A DNA stretch of 64,000 bases from Streptomyces spirodelae (GTDB taxonomy: Bacteria; Actinomycetota; Actinomycetes; Streptomycetales; Streptomycetaceae): NCBI RefSeq assembly GCF_017676385.1, contig NZ_JAFFZN010000034.1:18406-82405 (forward strand), in the 5' to 3' direction. How positions within the stretch are numbered: position 1 is the stretch's first letter; the number at the start of each line of letters is the position of its first letter. Both the position numbers and the translations under genes were made by a program. The notes under the pieces are model-generated. The model was not told the DNA's origin and ran no database searches. It saw only the letters and a list, made by a program, of their open reading frames with translations. Positions 42,408 to 51,210 of this stretch are shown piece by piece.

Positions 42408-42908
42408 TCAGGCCGGGGTCTGCTGTGCGACGTTCCGCTCGACGGCGGGGCCCATGGAGCAGTGCTGCGGCATCTCGGTCAGCCCGGGCGCGTACACGTG
42501 CACGCTCACCACGGGCTCCAGGCCGTCGTTGACCACCTCGTGCACATAGCCGGGCGCGAAGACCCGCACCGTTCCGCGGGAGAGAACGCGTTTGGTTCCG
42601 CTGTGTTCGGTCAACTCGCCCGCCAGTACGCCGAACACGCCGAACGAACGCCCGTGGTCGTGCCGTCCACTGCCCTGCCCGGGCAGCCAGCTGAGCAGCC
42701 AGACCTCGTATCCGGGGCCGGTGCGCAGCCGGTGGTACCAGCGCAGGGTCGGGTCGTAGCGCACCAGCGGCGCCCAGGCGGCGCGGTCGGCGGCGAGCTC
42801 ACGGATCAGCCCGGCGAAGTCCGCGACGGTTGCGGGGTGCGCGGGGGCAGGGGGGAGGAGGTGCGGAATGGCGAGCGGGTCGCCCGCGATTTCGAGGTCG
42901 CTGTTCAC
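42408..42908 (-). CDS. Cysteine dioxygenase family cupin
   Basis: 166 residues from the GTG at 42908. A cupin of the CDO_I family: iron ligands in GSGRHDHGRSFGVFGVLAGEL (residues 80-100) and PGYVHEVVNDG. The family oxidises cysteine, or another small thiol, with O2 to a sulfinate. No crosslinked Cys-Tyr pair can be assigned, which is usual in bacterial forms. It is upstream of fbiA on the same strand and divergent from whiB across 852 bp. No metabolic reason for the link to F420 is known to me. Confidence 0.88.
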   Translation of the reverse strand: MNSDLEIAGDPLAIPHLLPPAPAHPATVADFAGLIRELAADRAAWAPLVRYDPTLRWYHRLRTGPGYEVWLLSWLPGQGSGRHDHGRSFGVFGVLAGELTEHSGTKRVLSRGTVRVFAPGYVHEVVNDGLEPVVSVHVYAPGLTEMPQHCSMGPAVERNVAQQTPA

Positions 42909-43760
42909 GTGCGGGAGTGCCTTCGTGCGAGTGCCGGCAGACGGCCGGGCGGGGCGGAGGCGCCGGTCCGGCGTACGGCCGGAGGCGGCTGGGCAGGGCG
43001 CTCAGGGGCGCGACGGGAGATGCGGGAGGGTGCGGCACGCTCGGCCGGAGCGGGTGCTCGACGGCGGACCCGACCAGCTTCGGGGTGGCCGAGGGATCGG
43101 CGCCGGGCTCAGGCCGGGCGGGGCTTCGGCAGCCTCAGCGACAGCGTGCGTGACAGCCGCGCGGACAGCGACAGCGGTGGGGCTCCAGGACGTGAGAAGC
43201 GGCGCGGGGGAGCGCGGACGCGCCCCCGGCAGGCCGCGCGGCGAAGGCGCCACGGGCCGTACGGGTCTCAGAGGTCACTGCCATGCGCTCCAGAACAGCG
43301 CCCCCGTGCCCCAGGTGTCAACTTGTTGTCGCGTTTGTGGCGAATCTTTCACCCCTTCCGGTCCCAGTGGCCGGAGAAAGGTTTGTGCCCTCCCGCGTCG
43401 GAGAGGTGCCGCCTCGCGCCCGTCGGGTGGTGTCGTGGGCCTGCCTGTACGCCGTTGCGCTTCCGTGATCAGAGTGTGATCAGGGCCATCCGGGCGTTCA
43501 TGCGGAACGTGATCGCAGGTCATCGCGTTCTGCATACAGGAGTCGGGCAAAACGCCCGGACTCCGGGCGCGAGTGTCATAGTTCGTAGTGATTTGAACAC
43601 TTACTGCGAAAGCTTGGTTCCGCCGGGTGAATAACGGGCTCAATAGCAGATCTCGGCTTGACTGCCCCGGATCGGCACACTTGTAATTTCACTCGTGTCG
43701 TTCAAGAGGGTTCGATAACGACAGCATCACGGGGTCGAAGAGACGGATCGAGGGGCGCAC
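42909..43760. other. 852-bp upstream region of whiB
   Basis: No convincing gene. The 122-codon minus frame at 43275-43643 has no family features, poor composition and no ribosome site. From about 43300 rightwards GC drops markedly. It holds the promoter at 43658-43687, an AGTG-7-CACT dyad near 43590-43604, and TTCGATAACGACAG at ~43708-43722 that may mark a second start. The size suggests multiple developmental inputs to whiB. Confidence 0.5.
43658..43687 (+). promoter_or_regulatory. whiB promoter
   Basis: TTGACT (43658-43663), an 18-bp spacer, TGTAAT (43682-43687). Transcription would start near 43694, about 67 nt before the ATG. From memory, whiB of S. coelicolor has two promoters, one vegetative and one developmental; this is the vegetative-type one. 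Confidence 0.6.
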
Positions 43761-44024
43761 ATGACCGAGCTGTTCCAACAACTGCTGGTCGAAGAGGCGG
43801 ACGAGGAGCTGGGCTGGCAGGAGCGCGCCTTGTGCGCTCAGACCGATCCCGAGTCGTTCTTCCCCGAGAAGGGCGGTTCCACCCGCGAGGCAAAAAAAGT
43901 CTGTCTCGCGTGTGAAGTCCGCTCCGAATGCCTCGAATACGCCCTCGCCAATGACGAGCGTTTCGGTATTTGGGGCGGCCTGTCCGAACGTGAACGGCGC
44001 CGCCTGAAGAAGGCAGCTGTCTAG
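43761..44024 (+). CDS. whiB: WhiB sporulation regulator
   Basis: 87 residues, full length. Four cysteines for a [4Fe-4S] cluster: C25, C48, C51, C57, with C48 and C51 in KKVCLACEVRSEC. The Wbl turn is FGIWGGLSERERRRLKK, followed by the basic C-terminus that contacts DNA. The N-terminus (MTELFQQLLVEEADEELGW) is that of WhiB proper rather than another Wbl protein. WhiB acts with WhiA to stop aerial growth and start sporulation septation; in Wbl proteins the cluster domain binds the primary sigma factor. The ATG at 43761 has GAGGGG upstream. Its large upstream region is described separately. The position beside the F420 and mannose genes agrees with the conserved Streptomyces order. Confidence 0.97.
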   Translation: MTELFQQLLVEEADEELGWQERALCAQTDPESFFPEKGGSTREAKKVCLACEVRSECLEYALANDERFGIWGGLSERERRRLKKAAV

Positions 44025-44356
44025 CCGCTGCCCGACTGTCCAGCCGCCGTCCGACCCGTCCCGTACCGGAGACCCCTGCCGGAGTCCCGTAGGACCGGCC
44101 GATCAGTCATGCCCGCGACCCCAGGGGCCCGGGTCGTGGCCCGCACCGCTCGACCGGGCAACCCGGAGCCCGGCCGGGGTAGTTGCCACGGACCGCAAGG
44201 CGCGCGAGGGCGAGCCGTTAGTGTGGGGCCGTCCGCGACGCACCGCCCCGCCAAGGGCGCTGCGTTCACCGCTCCGATACGCGTCTTCCGGGGGCTTGCA
44301 GCCAGACCGCGGCACTGCCGCGAGGCCCCGGCACCCCGGGGAGGGCCCCTACCTCG
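44025..44356. other. 332-bp gap between whiB and the large glycosyltransferase
   Basis: No gene seen. A TAGTGT -10-like hexamer at 44219-44224 in an otherwise GC-rich stretch could start the glycosyltransferase transcript, with a ~125-nt leader, but no -35 is recognisable. No clear terminator for whiB. Confidence 0.4.
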
Positions 44357-47300
44357 ATGTCCGTGCACAGCCACATGGCGGCCCACTACGAGGCGGCCGC
44401 AGCAGGGTTGGCCACTGTGGAGCCACCCGAGTTCCCCCGGCACGTCGTCACCGCCGTCATCGTCGCCCACGACGGCGCCCGCTGGCTGCCCGACGCGCTG
44501 AGCGGGCTGCTGGAGCAGAGCCGCCCGGTGCAGAACATCGTCGCTGCGGACACCGGCAGCGCGGACGACTCGGCGCAGCTGCTGACCGAAGCGCTCGGCG
44601 CCGAGCGCGTCCTGCACATGGCGCGGCGCACCGGGTTCGGCACCGCCGTCGAGGAGGCAGCCCGCACGGCGCGCTGGCTCACCCCCGACGACCTGCCCTA
44701 CCTCAAGCGGCCCAGCGGCTGGGACCCGGTCAACCGCACCTGGCGCGACGACGCCTACGACCTGCCCGAGCTGCCCTACGGCGAGCCCGTGCAGTGGCTG
44801 TGGCTGCTGCACGACGACTGCGCGCCCGAGCCCGACACCCTGGCGCAGCTGCTGCGCGTCGTGGACGCCGACCCGTCGGTCACCGTCACAGGACCCAAGC
44901 TGCGCAGCTGGTACGACCAGCGGCAGCTGCTGGAGGCGGGCGTGACCATCGCGCACAGCGGCCGCCGCTGGACGGGCATCGAACGCCGCGAACAGGACCA
45001 GGGCCAGCACGACCAGGTGCGCCCCGTGCTGTCCGTCTCGACCGCCGGGATGCTCATCCGCCGCGACGTCTTCGAACAGCTCGGCGGATTCGACCGCCGG
45101 CTGCCCCTGATGCGCGACGACGTCGACCTGTGCTGGCGCGCCCAGGCAGCCGGGCACCGGGTGCTGACCGCGCCGGACGCCGTGATGCGGCACGCCGAGG
45201 CCGCTTCACGGGAGCGCCGTCCCGTCGACTGTGTCGGCCGTGCCAGCCGCGGCGGCGCCAGCCCGCACCGCGTCGACAAGGCGGGCGCCGTCTACACGCT
45301 GCTCGCCAACATGCCGGGCGCACTGCTGCCATGGGTGCTGCTGCGCCTCGTCGTCGGAACCCTGTTGCGCACTCTCGCCTACCTGGTCGGCAAGGTGCCC
45401 CGGCAGGCACTGGACGAGATCGCCGGACTCTCCGGCACCCTGCTGCGCGGCGGGAGCATCCTGACCGCACGCCGCAAACGGGGCAGGCCCGCCGTCCCGC
45501 ACAAGGAACTGCGGTCTCTCTTCCCGCCTCCCGGTGCCACCGTGCGGGCGACCCTGGAACAGGTCACCAGCAACTTCACCGGGCGCTCTGAGCCCGACTC
45601 CTCCGCAGGAGGCCGGCACGGCGCCGTCGAGTCGGGCCCCGGGGACGAGGACGCGGACTTCCTGGAGGTGGAACAGTTCGCGCGCCTCAAGCGGCTCGCC
45701 CAGAAGCCCGGTCCTGTCCTCTTCGCCGTCCTGCTGGTCGTCTCCCTGGTCGCCTGCCGTGCGCTGCTGGGCGGCGGGGCACTGGCAGGCGGCGCGTTGC
45801 TGCCCGTCCCCGACGGGGTCTCGGATCTGTGGGCACGTCATGCCGAAGGCTGGCATCCGGTCGGCACGGGAGGCACCGAGCCGGCCCCGCCCTACCTGGC
45901 CGTCCTCGCCACCTTCGCCACGCTGCTGTTCGGCAGTACGGGCCTGACGCTGACACTGCTGCTGGTGTGCTCGGTGCCGCTCGCCGGTGTCACCGCCTAC
46001 TTCGCCTCCCGTCCCCTGGTCGACTCCCGTCTGGTGCGCGCCTGGGGGAGCGTCGCCTACGCCTTCCTGCCCGCCGCGACCGGTGCGCTCGCGCAGGGCC
46101 GTATCGGCACCGCCGTACTCGCCGTTCTGCTGCCCCTGCTGGCACGTGCCGCGGTCGCCGCCAGTGGGCTGCGCGGCAAGGGCGGCTGGCGGGCGGCGTG
46201 GGCGTATGCGCTGCTGCTGACCTTCACCATGGCCTTCACCCCGGTGGTGTGGCCGCTGGCCGCCGTGCTCGCCCTGGCGGCGTTCGGGGCGCGCAGCGCG
46301 TACGGTGCCTCACTCGGCGCGCTCGCCGCCCGGCTGGCCGCGGCCCTGTCGACGCCGCTGGTACTGCTCGCGCCCTGGTCGCTGTCGCTGTTCACCTCCC
46401 CCGGGAAGTTCCTCGACGAGGCGGGTCTGGACTACGGCACGGGCGCGGCCTCCGCCCTCGACCTGCTGATGCTCTCGCCCGGTGGCCCCGGCACCCCGGA
46501 CGCGCTGTTCCTCGCCGGCCTGGTAGCGGCCGGGCTCGCCGCACTGCTGCGCACCGAACGCGGACTCGCCGTACGGGCCGCCTGGGTCGCCGCGCTGGCC
46601 GGACTGCTGGCTGCGGGGCTGTCCAACGGCTCGGCCTGGGCCGGTCCCGCCACGCTCGTCTACGGGCTCGCGCTGCTGTGCGCCGCCGCGGTCGGTGCCG
46701 AGGGCGCCAAGGAGCGCGTAGCGGCCCAGAGCTTCGGATGGCGCCAGCCGGTGGCCGCACTGATCGCCGTGGCCTGTGTGCTGGCACCGCTGGTCGCGGC
46801 GGTCGGCTGGATGGTGCGCGGAGCGGACGGCCCGCTCTCGCGCCGCGACCCGGTGCAGGTCCCCGCGTTCGTCGCGGAGGAGAGCACCACCAGCGACCAG
46901 GCCCGCACCCTGGTGCTCGACCAGCCCGAGGGCGCCTCGGGCGTCACCTACACGCTGGCGCGCGGCTCCGGCGCACGTTTGGGCGACGCCGAACTCGCGG
47001 CAGCCGACGGCGAGGACACCCGCCTGGACAAGGTGGTCTCCAACCTCGTCGCGGGCTCCGGTGCCGACCAGACCAGCCAACTGGGCGGCTACGCCGTCCG
47101 GTACGTCCTGCTGCGCGACGGTGCCTCCCGCGAGATGAGCCGCACCCTGGACGCCACGCCGGGACTGACCCGGCTCAGCCAGGAGGACGGCAGCGCACTG
47201 TGGCGCGTCGACCGTCAGGTCTCCCGCCTCTCGATCGTCCCCGGCAAGCAGGAGAACGGCGCGGCGGGCGCGGTGACGGCGCCCGTTGCGGTTCCGTCCG

Positions 47301-48196
47301 GTCCCGTCGAGTCGCACGCGACGCTGCCGTCCGGGCCCTCTGGGCGGGTACTGCGGCTCGCGGACCGCGCCGACAGCGGCTGGCAGGCCACGCTCGACGG
47401 CACCCCGCTCAAGAGCGTCACGGTGGACGGCTGGGCGCAGGGCTTCGAACTGCCCGCCGAGGGCGGCAAGCTGGAACTCGGCCACGAGACCCCGTTCACC
47501 CACACGGTGTGGGTGTGGACGCAGGGCTTCCTGCTGCTGTTCGTCCTCGTCCTCGCACTGCCCGGCCGTCGGCGCGAGGTGGACGACGACCTGCCGGACG
47601 TGCCGGCGGTGCCCGACCCGTCCGCGCTGGGGGACGGCCGCAGGGCGCGCCGGCTCCGTGCTGCCGCGGAGGCGGCCCAGGCCCCGTCGGCGCCTTCGCC
47701 CGGGGAGCCGGTCGCTCCGCAGGAGCCGCCTGTTCCGCAGGGCCCGCCGCCCGTCCCCGAGCAGCCCGCCTACGACCCGTACGGTCAACAGCAGCAGCCC
47801 TACGTGCCGCAGCAGCAGCCGTACCAGGGCCAGACGGACTACGGGCAGGGCGCCCCGTACGAGCAGCCCTCCTACGACGCCTACGGCGGGGCCTCCTACG
47901 GCCAGATCCCGCAGCAGCAGCCGTATGAGCAGCCCTCCTATGAGCAGCAGCCGTATGAGCAGCAGTCGTACCAGCAACAGCCGTACGAGCAGCAGCAGCC
48001 CTATGAGCCGTCGTACGACCAGCAGCCCGCGTACGACGCGTACCAGCAGCCCGCCTCCTATGACGACTGGCAGGCCCAGCAGTACGAGGCCCAGCAGCCC
48101 GCCGACCCATACGGCTATCAGCAGGACTACGAGGGGCCTGGTACGCCCGGCTACGACAGCAGGTACGGCAACGGCAACGGGAGCGAGCAGCAGTGA
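44357..48196 (+). CDS. Large membrane glycosyltransferase (GT2) with Gln/Tyr-rich C-terminal tail
   Basis: 1279 residues from the ATG at 44357. Residues ~30-275 are a family 2 GT-A domain: TAVIVAHDGARWLPDAL, NIVAADTGSADDSAQ, LLHDDCAPEPDTLA as the nucleotide/metal site, and DRRLPLMRDDVDLCWRAQAAG supplying the base. Then about 12-14 membrane helices between ~305 and 830, with an extracellular region (~830-1065) and a final TM near 1060-1080. The last ~145 residues are made of QQPYEQ-type repeats. The type is actinobacterial GT2 with polytopic membrane part, thought to build cell-wall or capsular polysaccharide. It is coupled to the DUF5719 gene by a 4-nt overlap and lies near whiB. Confidence 0.9.
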   Translation: MSVHSHMAAHYEAAAAGLATVEPPEFPRHVVTAVIVAHDGARWLPDALSGLLEQSRPVQNIVAADTGSADDSAQLLTEALGAERVLHMARRTGFGTAVEEAARTARWLTPDDLPYLKRPSGWDPVNRTWRDDAYDLPELPYGEPVQWLWLLHDDCAPEPDTLAQLLRVVDADPSVTVTGPKLRSWYDQRQLLEAGVTIAHSGRRWTGIERREQDQGQHDQVRPVLSVSTAGMLIRRDVFEQLGGFDRRLPLMRDDVDLCWRAQAAGHRVLTAPDAVMRHAEAASRERRPVDCVGRASRGGASPHRVDKAGAVYTLLANMPGALLPWVLLRLVVGTLLRTLAYLVGKVPRQALDEIAGLSGTLLRGGSILTARRKRGRPAVPHKELRSLFPPPGATVRATLEQVTSNFTGRSEPDSSAGGRHGAVESGPGDEDADFLEVEQFARLKRLAQKPGPVLFAVLLVVSLVACRALLGGGALAGGALLPVPDGVSDLWARHAEGWHPVGTGGTEPAPPYLAVLATFATLLFGSTGLTLTLLLVCSVPLAGVTAYFASRPLVDSRLVRAWGSVAYAFLPAATGALAQGRIGTAVLAVLLPLLARAAVAASGLRGKGGWRAAWAYALLLTFTMAFTPVVWPLAAVLALAAFGARSAYGASLGALAARLAAALSTPLVLLAPWSLSLFTSPGKFLDEAGLDYGTGAASALDLLMLSPGGPGTPDALFLAGLVAAGLAALLRTERGLAVRAAWVAALAGLLAAGLSNGSAWAGPATLVYGLALLCAAAVGAEGAKERVAAQSFGWRQPVAALIAVACVLAPLVAAVGWMVRGADGPLSRRDPVQVPAFVAEESTTSDQARTLVLDQPEGASGVTYTLARGSGARLGDAELAAADGEDTRLDKVVSNLVAGSGADQTSQLGGYAVRYVLLRDGASREMSRTLDATPGLTRLSQEDGSALWRVDRQVSRLSIVPGKQENGAAGAVTAPVAVPSGPVESHATLPSGPSGRVLRLADRADSGWQATLDGTPLKSVTVDGWAQGFELPAEGGKLELGHETPFTHTVWVWTQGFLLLFVLVLALPGRRREVDDDLPDVPAVPDPSALGDGRRARRLRAAAEAAQAPSAPSPGEPVAPQEPPVPQGPPPVPEQPAYDPYGQQQQPYVPQQQPYQGQTDYGQGAPYEQPSYDAYGGASYGQIPQQQPYEQPSYEQQPYEQQSYQQQPYEQQQPYEPSYDQQPAYDAYQQPASYDDWQAQQYEAQQPADPYGYQQDYEGPGTPGYDSRYGNGNGSEQQ

Positions 48197-49812
48197 ACCG
48201 CACAGTCCTCAGCTTCGGAGCCGTCGCTGTGGCGCTCGCCGCGGTGACCGGCGTCGCCGCGCTGTCCGCGCCGGACGAGGCGGCGCAGGGCGGCGAGAGC
48301 GCCAAGGCGGCCGCGCACAAGCCCGTGGAGCGCTCCACGCTGGTCTGCCCGCAGCCGAGCACCTCCGACGTCGCGGAGACCTCCTACGAGGCGTTCACGC
48401 CCAAGGGCGGCCCCGGTAAGAAGGGCAGCGCAGCCCTGTATCCCGCCGAAGTCGCCGAGACGGACACCCCGCAGAGCCCCGACGACAGCGAGGACGGGGA
48501 CGACGGGGACAAGGACGGGAAGAAGGACGAGCAGGACGAGAAGGGCACACAGGACGGGGGAGAGGACCAGGGCGCCGGGACGGCCGACAAGGGCAGCCGG
48601 AAACCGTTCCTCCCCCTCAGCAGCCCCGGCACGCCCGTGACCGCCGAGACGGACGACCCGAAGGCGCCCGCGCTGACCGGCAGCGCGGACGGTCGCTTCG
48701 CACCGGGCTGGACCGTGCAGCAGACGACGAGCATCGGTGCCGGTGCCGGACGCGGTCTGCAGGGCACTTCCTGCACGGCGCCCGACACGTCGTTCTGGTT
48801 TCCCGGAGCCAGCACCGCCGAGGACCGGCAGGACTACGTACACCTCACCAACCCGGACAGCACCAGCGCCGTCGTCGACCTGGACCTGTACGGCAAGGAG
48901 GGCAAGGAGAAGGCCGGTCAGGGTGCCGGCGAGGGCGTCACCGTTCCACCGCACTCCAGCGTCCCTGTGCTGCTGTCCACCCTGACCGCCGAACCGGTCA
49001 CCAATGTGACACTCCACGTCACCGCACGGTCCGGCCGGGTCGGTGCACAAGTGCAGTCCTCGGACCGCAAGTTGGGTGGCGACTGGCTGCCTCCCGCCGC
49101 CGACCCGAGTCCCCGGGTGGTGCTGCCCGGCATCCCCGAGGACGCGGCCTCCGTCCGGCTGTCCGTCTTCGCCCCCGGGGACAAGGACGCCGACCTCAAG
49201 GTGAAGCTCGCGGGCCGGTCCGGAACGATCAGCCCGGCCGGCCACGAGTCGCTGCATGTGAAGGCCGGAATGGTCACCACCGTCGACCTGAAGGACCTCA
49301 CCAAGGGCGAGGCCGGGTCACTGGTGCTCTCGCCCGCCGAGGGCGGCGAGGAGGCCCCCGACGTGGTGGCGGCGGCGCGGGTGCTGCGCGGCAAGGGCGG
49401 CAAACAGGAGACGGCGTTCGTCCCCGCGACCGTGCCGGTGAACAAGCGCGCTACCGCCGCGGGCAACACCGCGACCGGCTCCACCCTGGCGCTGACCGCG
49501 CCCGAGACCGCGGCACGGGTGAAGGTGACCGCGTCGCCGGGCAGCGGCGGCGGCAGCCCCAAGAGCACCACCGTCACGGTCAAGGCGCACACCACCAAGG
49601 CGTTCACCCCGCCCCGTCCCGACGGCGGCAAGGGCCCCTACGCGGTGACGGTGGAGCGCCTCTCCGGCGGCCCGCTGTACGCGTCCCGCACCCTGGAGCG
49701 CGAGCAGTCCGGACTGCCGGCCTTCACCGTGCAGACCCTCCCCGACGACCGCAGCACGGTCGCGGTCCCCGAGTCCGCCCAGGACCTGTCGGTACTGAAC
49801 GTCGACAAGTGA
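48193..49812 (+). CDS. DUF5719 family exported protein
   Basis: 539 residues; the GTG start overlaps the previous stop (GTGA), so translation is coupled. Signal segment at residues ~5-25 (LSFGAVAVALAAVTGVAALSA). An acidic stretch (DDSEDGDDGDKDGKKDEQDE) lies near 96-115. Beta-rich repeats follow, with FWFPGAST, YVHLTNPDSTSAVVDLDLYG and VPPHSSVPVLLS. This matches the actinobacterial DUF5719 family, of unknown function. Constant pairing with the membrane glycosyltransferase suggests an extracellular partner in polysaccharide assembly; that is inference. A small hairpin (49818-49834) follows the stop. Confidence 0.8.
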   Translation: MNRTVLSFGAVAVALAAVTGVAALSAPDEAAQGGESAKAAAHKPVERSTLVCPQPSTSDVAETSYEAFTPKGGPGKKGSAALYPAEVAETDTPQSPDDSEDGDDGDKDGKKDEQDEKGTQDGGEDQGAGTADKGSRKPFLPLSSPGTPVTAETDDPKAPALTGSADGRFAPGWTVQQTTSIGAGAGRGLQGTSCTAPDTSFWFPGASTAEDRQDYVHLTNPDSTSAVVDLDLYGKEGKEKAGQGAGEGVTVPPHSSVPVLLSTLTAEPVTNVTLHVTARSGRVGAQVQSSDRKLGGDWLPPAADPSPRVVLPGIPEDAASVRLSVFAPGDKDADLKVKLAGRSGTISPAGHESLHVKAGMVTTVDLKDLTKGEAGSLVLSPAEGGEEAPDVVAAARVLRGKGGKQETAFVPATVPVNKRATAAGNTATGSTLALTAPETAARVKVTASPGSGGGSPKSTTVTVKAHTTKAFTPPRPDGGKGPYAVTVERLSGGPLYASRTLEREQSGLPAFTVQTLPDDRSTVAVPESAQDLSVLNVDK

Positions 49813-49817
49813 GCCCT

Positions 49818-49834
49818 CGCCCCGCACCGGGGCG
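49818..49834 (+). terminator. Short terminator-like hairpin
   Basis: CGCCCCG-CAC-CGGGGCG, a 7-bp stem starting 6 nt past the DUF5719 stop. Confidence 0.45.
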
Positions 49835-49892
49835 GCGCCGGCCACCGGGCCGCGGGCGCGGGACCGGGCGGGGCACGGCTGGGCCGGCCAGG

Positions 49893-49948
49893 GCCCTCGG
49901 TCCTGCCCTCGGTCCTTCCTGCCCTCGGTCCTTCCTGCCCTCAGTCCT
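49893..49948. repeat. 16-bp tandem repeat array
   Basis: GCCCTCGGTCCTTCCT twice in full (49905-49936), flanked by two 12-bp partial units. The last unit runs over the stop codon of the convergent metallopeptidase gene. Confidence 0.75.
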
Positions 49949-50390
49949 GCCCGTACCGCGGGTCGACCGACTCGGGCGCCAGTCCCAGCAGTTCGGCCAC
50001 CTGCTCGACCACGACCTCGTGCACCAGGAGCGCCCGCTCGTCCCTGGTCCTGCTGCGGATCTCCACCGGGCGCCGGAAGACGATCACCCGGTCCGGGCGC
50101 TCGCCGCTGCCTTCGGTGACCCGCCCCAGCGGCACGGCGTCGTCGCCCTCGCGCACCTCGCCGTTGTCCGACCGGGGCACTTCCTGGACCGCGAATTCGA
50201 CGCCGGCCAGTTGCGGCCAGTGCCTCTCCAGGCGGGTCACCGAGTCGCGCACCAAGTCGTCGAATGCCTCCGCCCTGCTGATGGCGAGCGGAACTTGGGG
50301 AGGTGCGATGGGGCCGCGCATGCCGCGGCCGTGGCGGTCTCGGCGGCGCGGCCGGGGGTCGGCCCGGCGCGGCGGTACGGGGCTGTCCAT
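49941..50390 (-). CDS. Metallopeptidase family protein (zincin-like)
   Basis: 149 residues from the ATG at 50390; GGAGG lies only 2 nt before it, so a slightly later start is possible. A small single-domain protein of the bacterial zinc metallopeptidase family with HEVVVEQVAELLGL, the HExxxEQ-like site, near the C-terminus. The N-terminal 35 residues are Arg-rich (RRADPRPRRRDRHGRG). No signal peptide. Substrate unknown. It is divergent from the DUF3499 gene and convergent with DUF5719. A 16-bp tandem repeat reaches into its stop codon. Confidence 0.8.
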   Translation of the reverse strand: MDSPVPPRRADPRPRRRDRHGRGMRGPIAPPQVPLAISRAEAFDDLVRDSVTRLERHWPQLAGVEFAVQEVPRSDNGEVREGDDAVPLGRVTEGSGERPDRVIVFRRPVEIRSRTRDERALLVHEVVVEQVAELLGLAPESVDPRYGQD

Positions 50391-50679
50391 CACCTCCGAG
50401 CCTAGCCCGCCGCAGGCCGCACGCGGGGCACGACGGGCGGGTGCGGAGCAGCTCCCGCATATCAACGCATGAAGGCCCTTCGCCCTTTCTGCCGCTTTGA
50501 TCGCTCTTTTCGGCGGAACGGAGCATGGAAAATGACCGAAATCAGGTGAATGGCGCGCGGTTCGCGTTGCGACAGTGTTCGCCGACCGCCGGTCAGGGGG
50601 CGCCCATACGGTGACCGTGCACGCCTTTCAGCAGATCAGGCGTTTCCGGCGAAGGCGGACGACACGGCAGGGTGACGTC

Positions 50680-51126
50680 ATGGAGAGTCGTCGCAGCCCG
50701 CTCAAGAGTGCGGTACGGTCCATCGTCGTGAGCCCTGTACGTCGCTGTTCGCGCACCGCTTGCGGTCGTCCCGCCGTCGCGACGCTGACGTACGTCTACG
50801 CGGACTCCACAGCCGTCCTGGGCCCCCTCGCCACCTACGCCGAGCCGCACTGCTACGACCTGTGCGCCGAGCACTCCGAACGGCTCACGGCACCCCGCGG
50901 CTGGGAGGTGGTCAGGCTCGCCGTCGACACGGCGGCAGCGCGGCCCAGCAGCGACGACCTGGAAGCCCTCGCCAACGCCGTACGCGAGGCGGCCCGCACG
51001 CCGCGCGCCGAGCAGCAGGAGCCGCCCCCCAAGGACCGGCTCAGCGGCCCCGACGGGCGGGACGCCGATCCGATGGAGGTCGCCCGGCGCGGCCATCTGA
51101 GGGTCCTGCGCTCCCCGGAGCCGTAG
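50680..51126 (+). CDS. DUF3499 family protein
   Basis: 148 residues from the ATG at 50680. A GTG at 50728, just after a TACGGT -10-like hexamer, would give a shorter leaderless form beginning at the conserved block SPVRRCSRTACGRPAV. The conserved core has cysteine pairs CSRTAC and CYDLCAEH, which look like a zinc site, and LTYVYADSTAVLGPLATYAE. The C-terminal half is variable. Function unknown; the family is restricted to actinobacteria as far as I know. It sits 84 nt upstream of manB on the same strand, so it may be cotranscribed. Confidence 0.82.
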   Translation: MESRRSPLKSAVRSIVVSPVRRCSRTACGRPAVATLTYVYADSTAVLGPLATYAEPHCYDLCAEHSERLTAPRGWEVVRLAVDTAAARPSSDDLEALANAVREAARTPRAEQQEPPPKDRLSGPDGRDADPMEVARRGHLRVLRSPEP

Positions 51127-51210
51127 CGCACCGCGCTGCCGCACGGCGGCCCTCACCCGCCCGGGTAGATTTGGGACCGTTGCCGACCGACGACCCAGGA
51201 GAGGCTGGCC

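Noticed and set aside
43275..43643. 122-codon minus frame in the whiB upstream region
   Set aside because: No recognisable domain, no ribosome site, mixed composition; more likely regulatory DNA.
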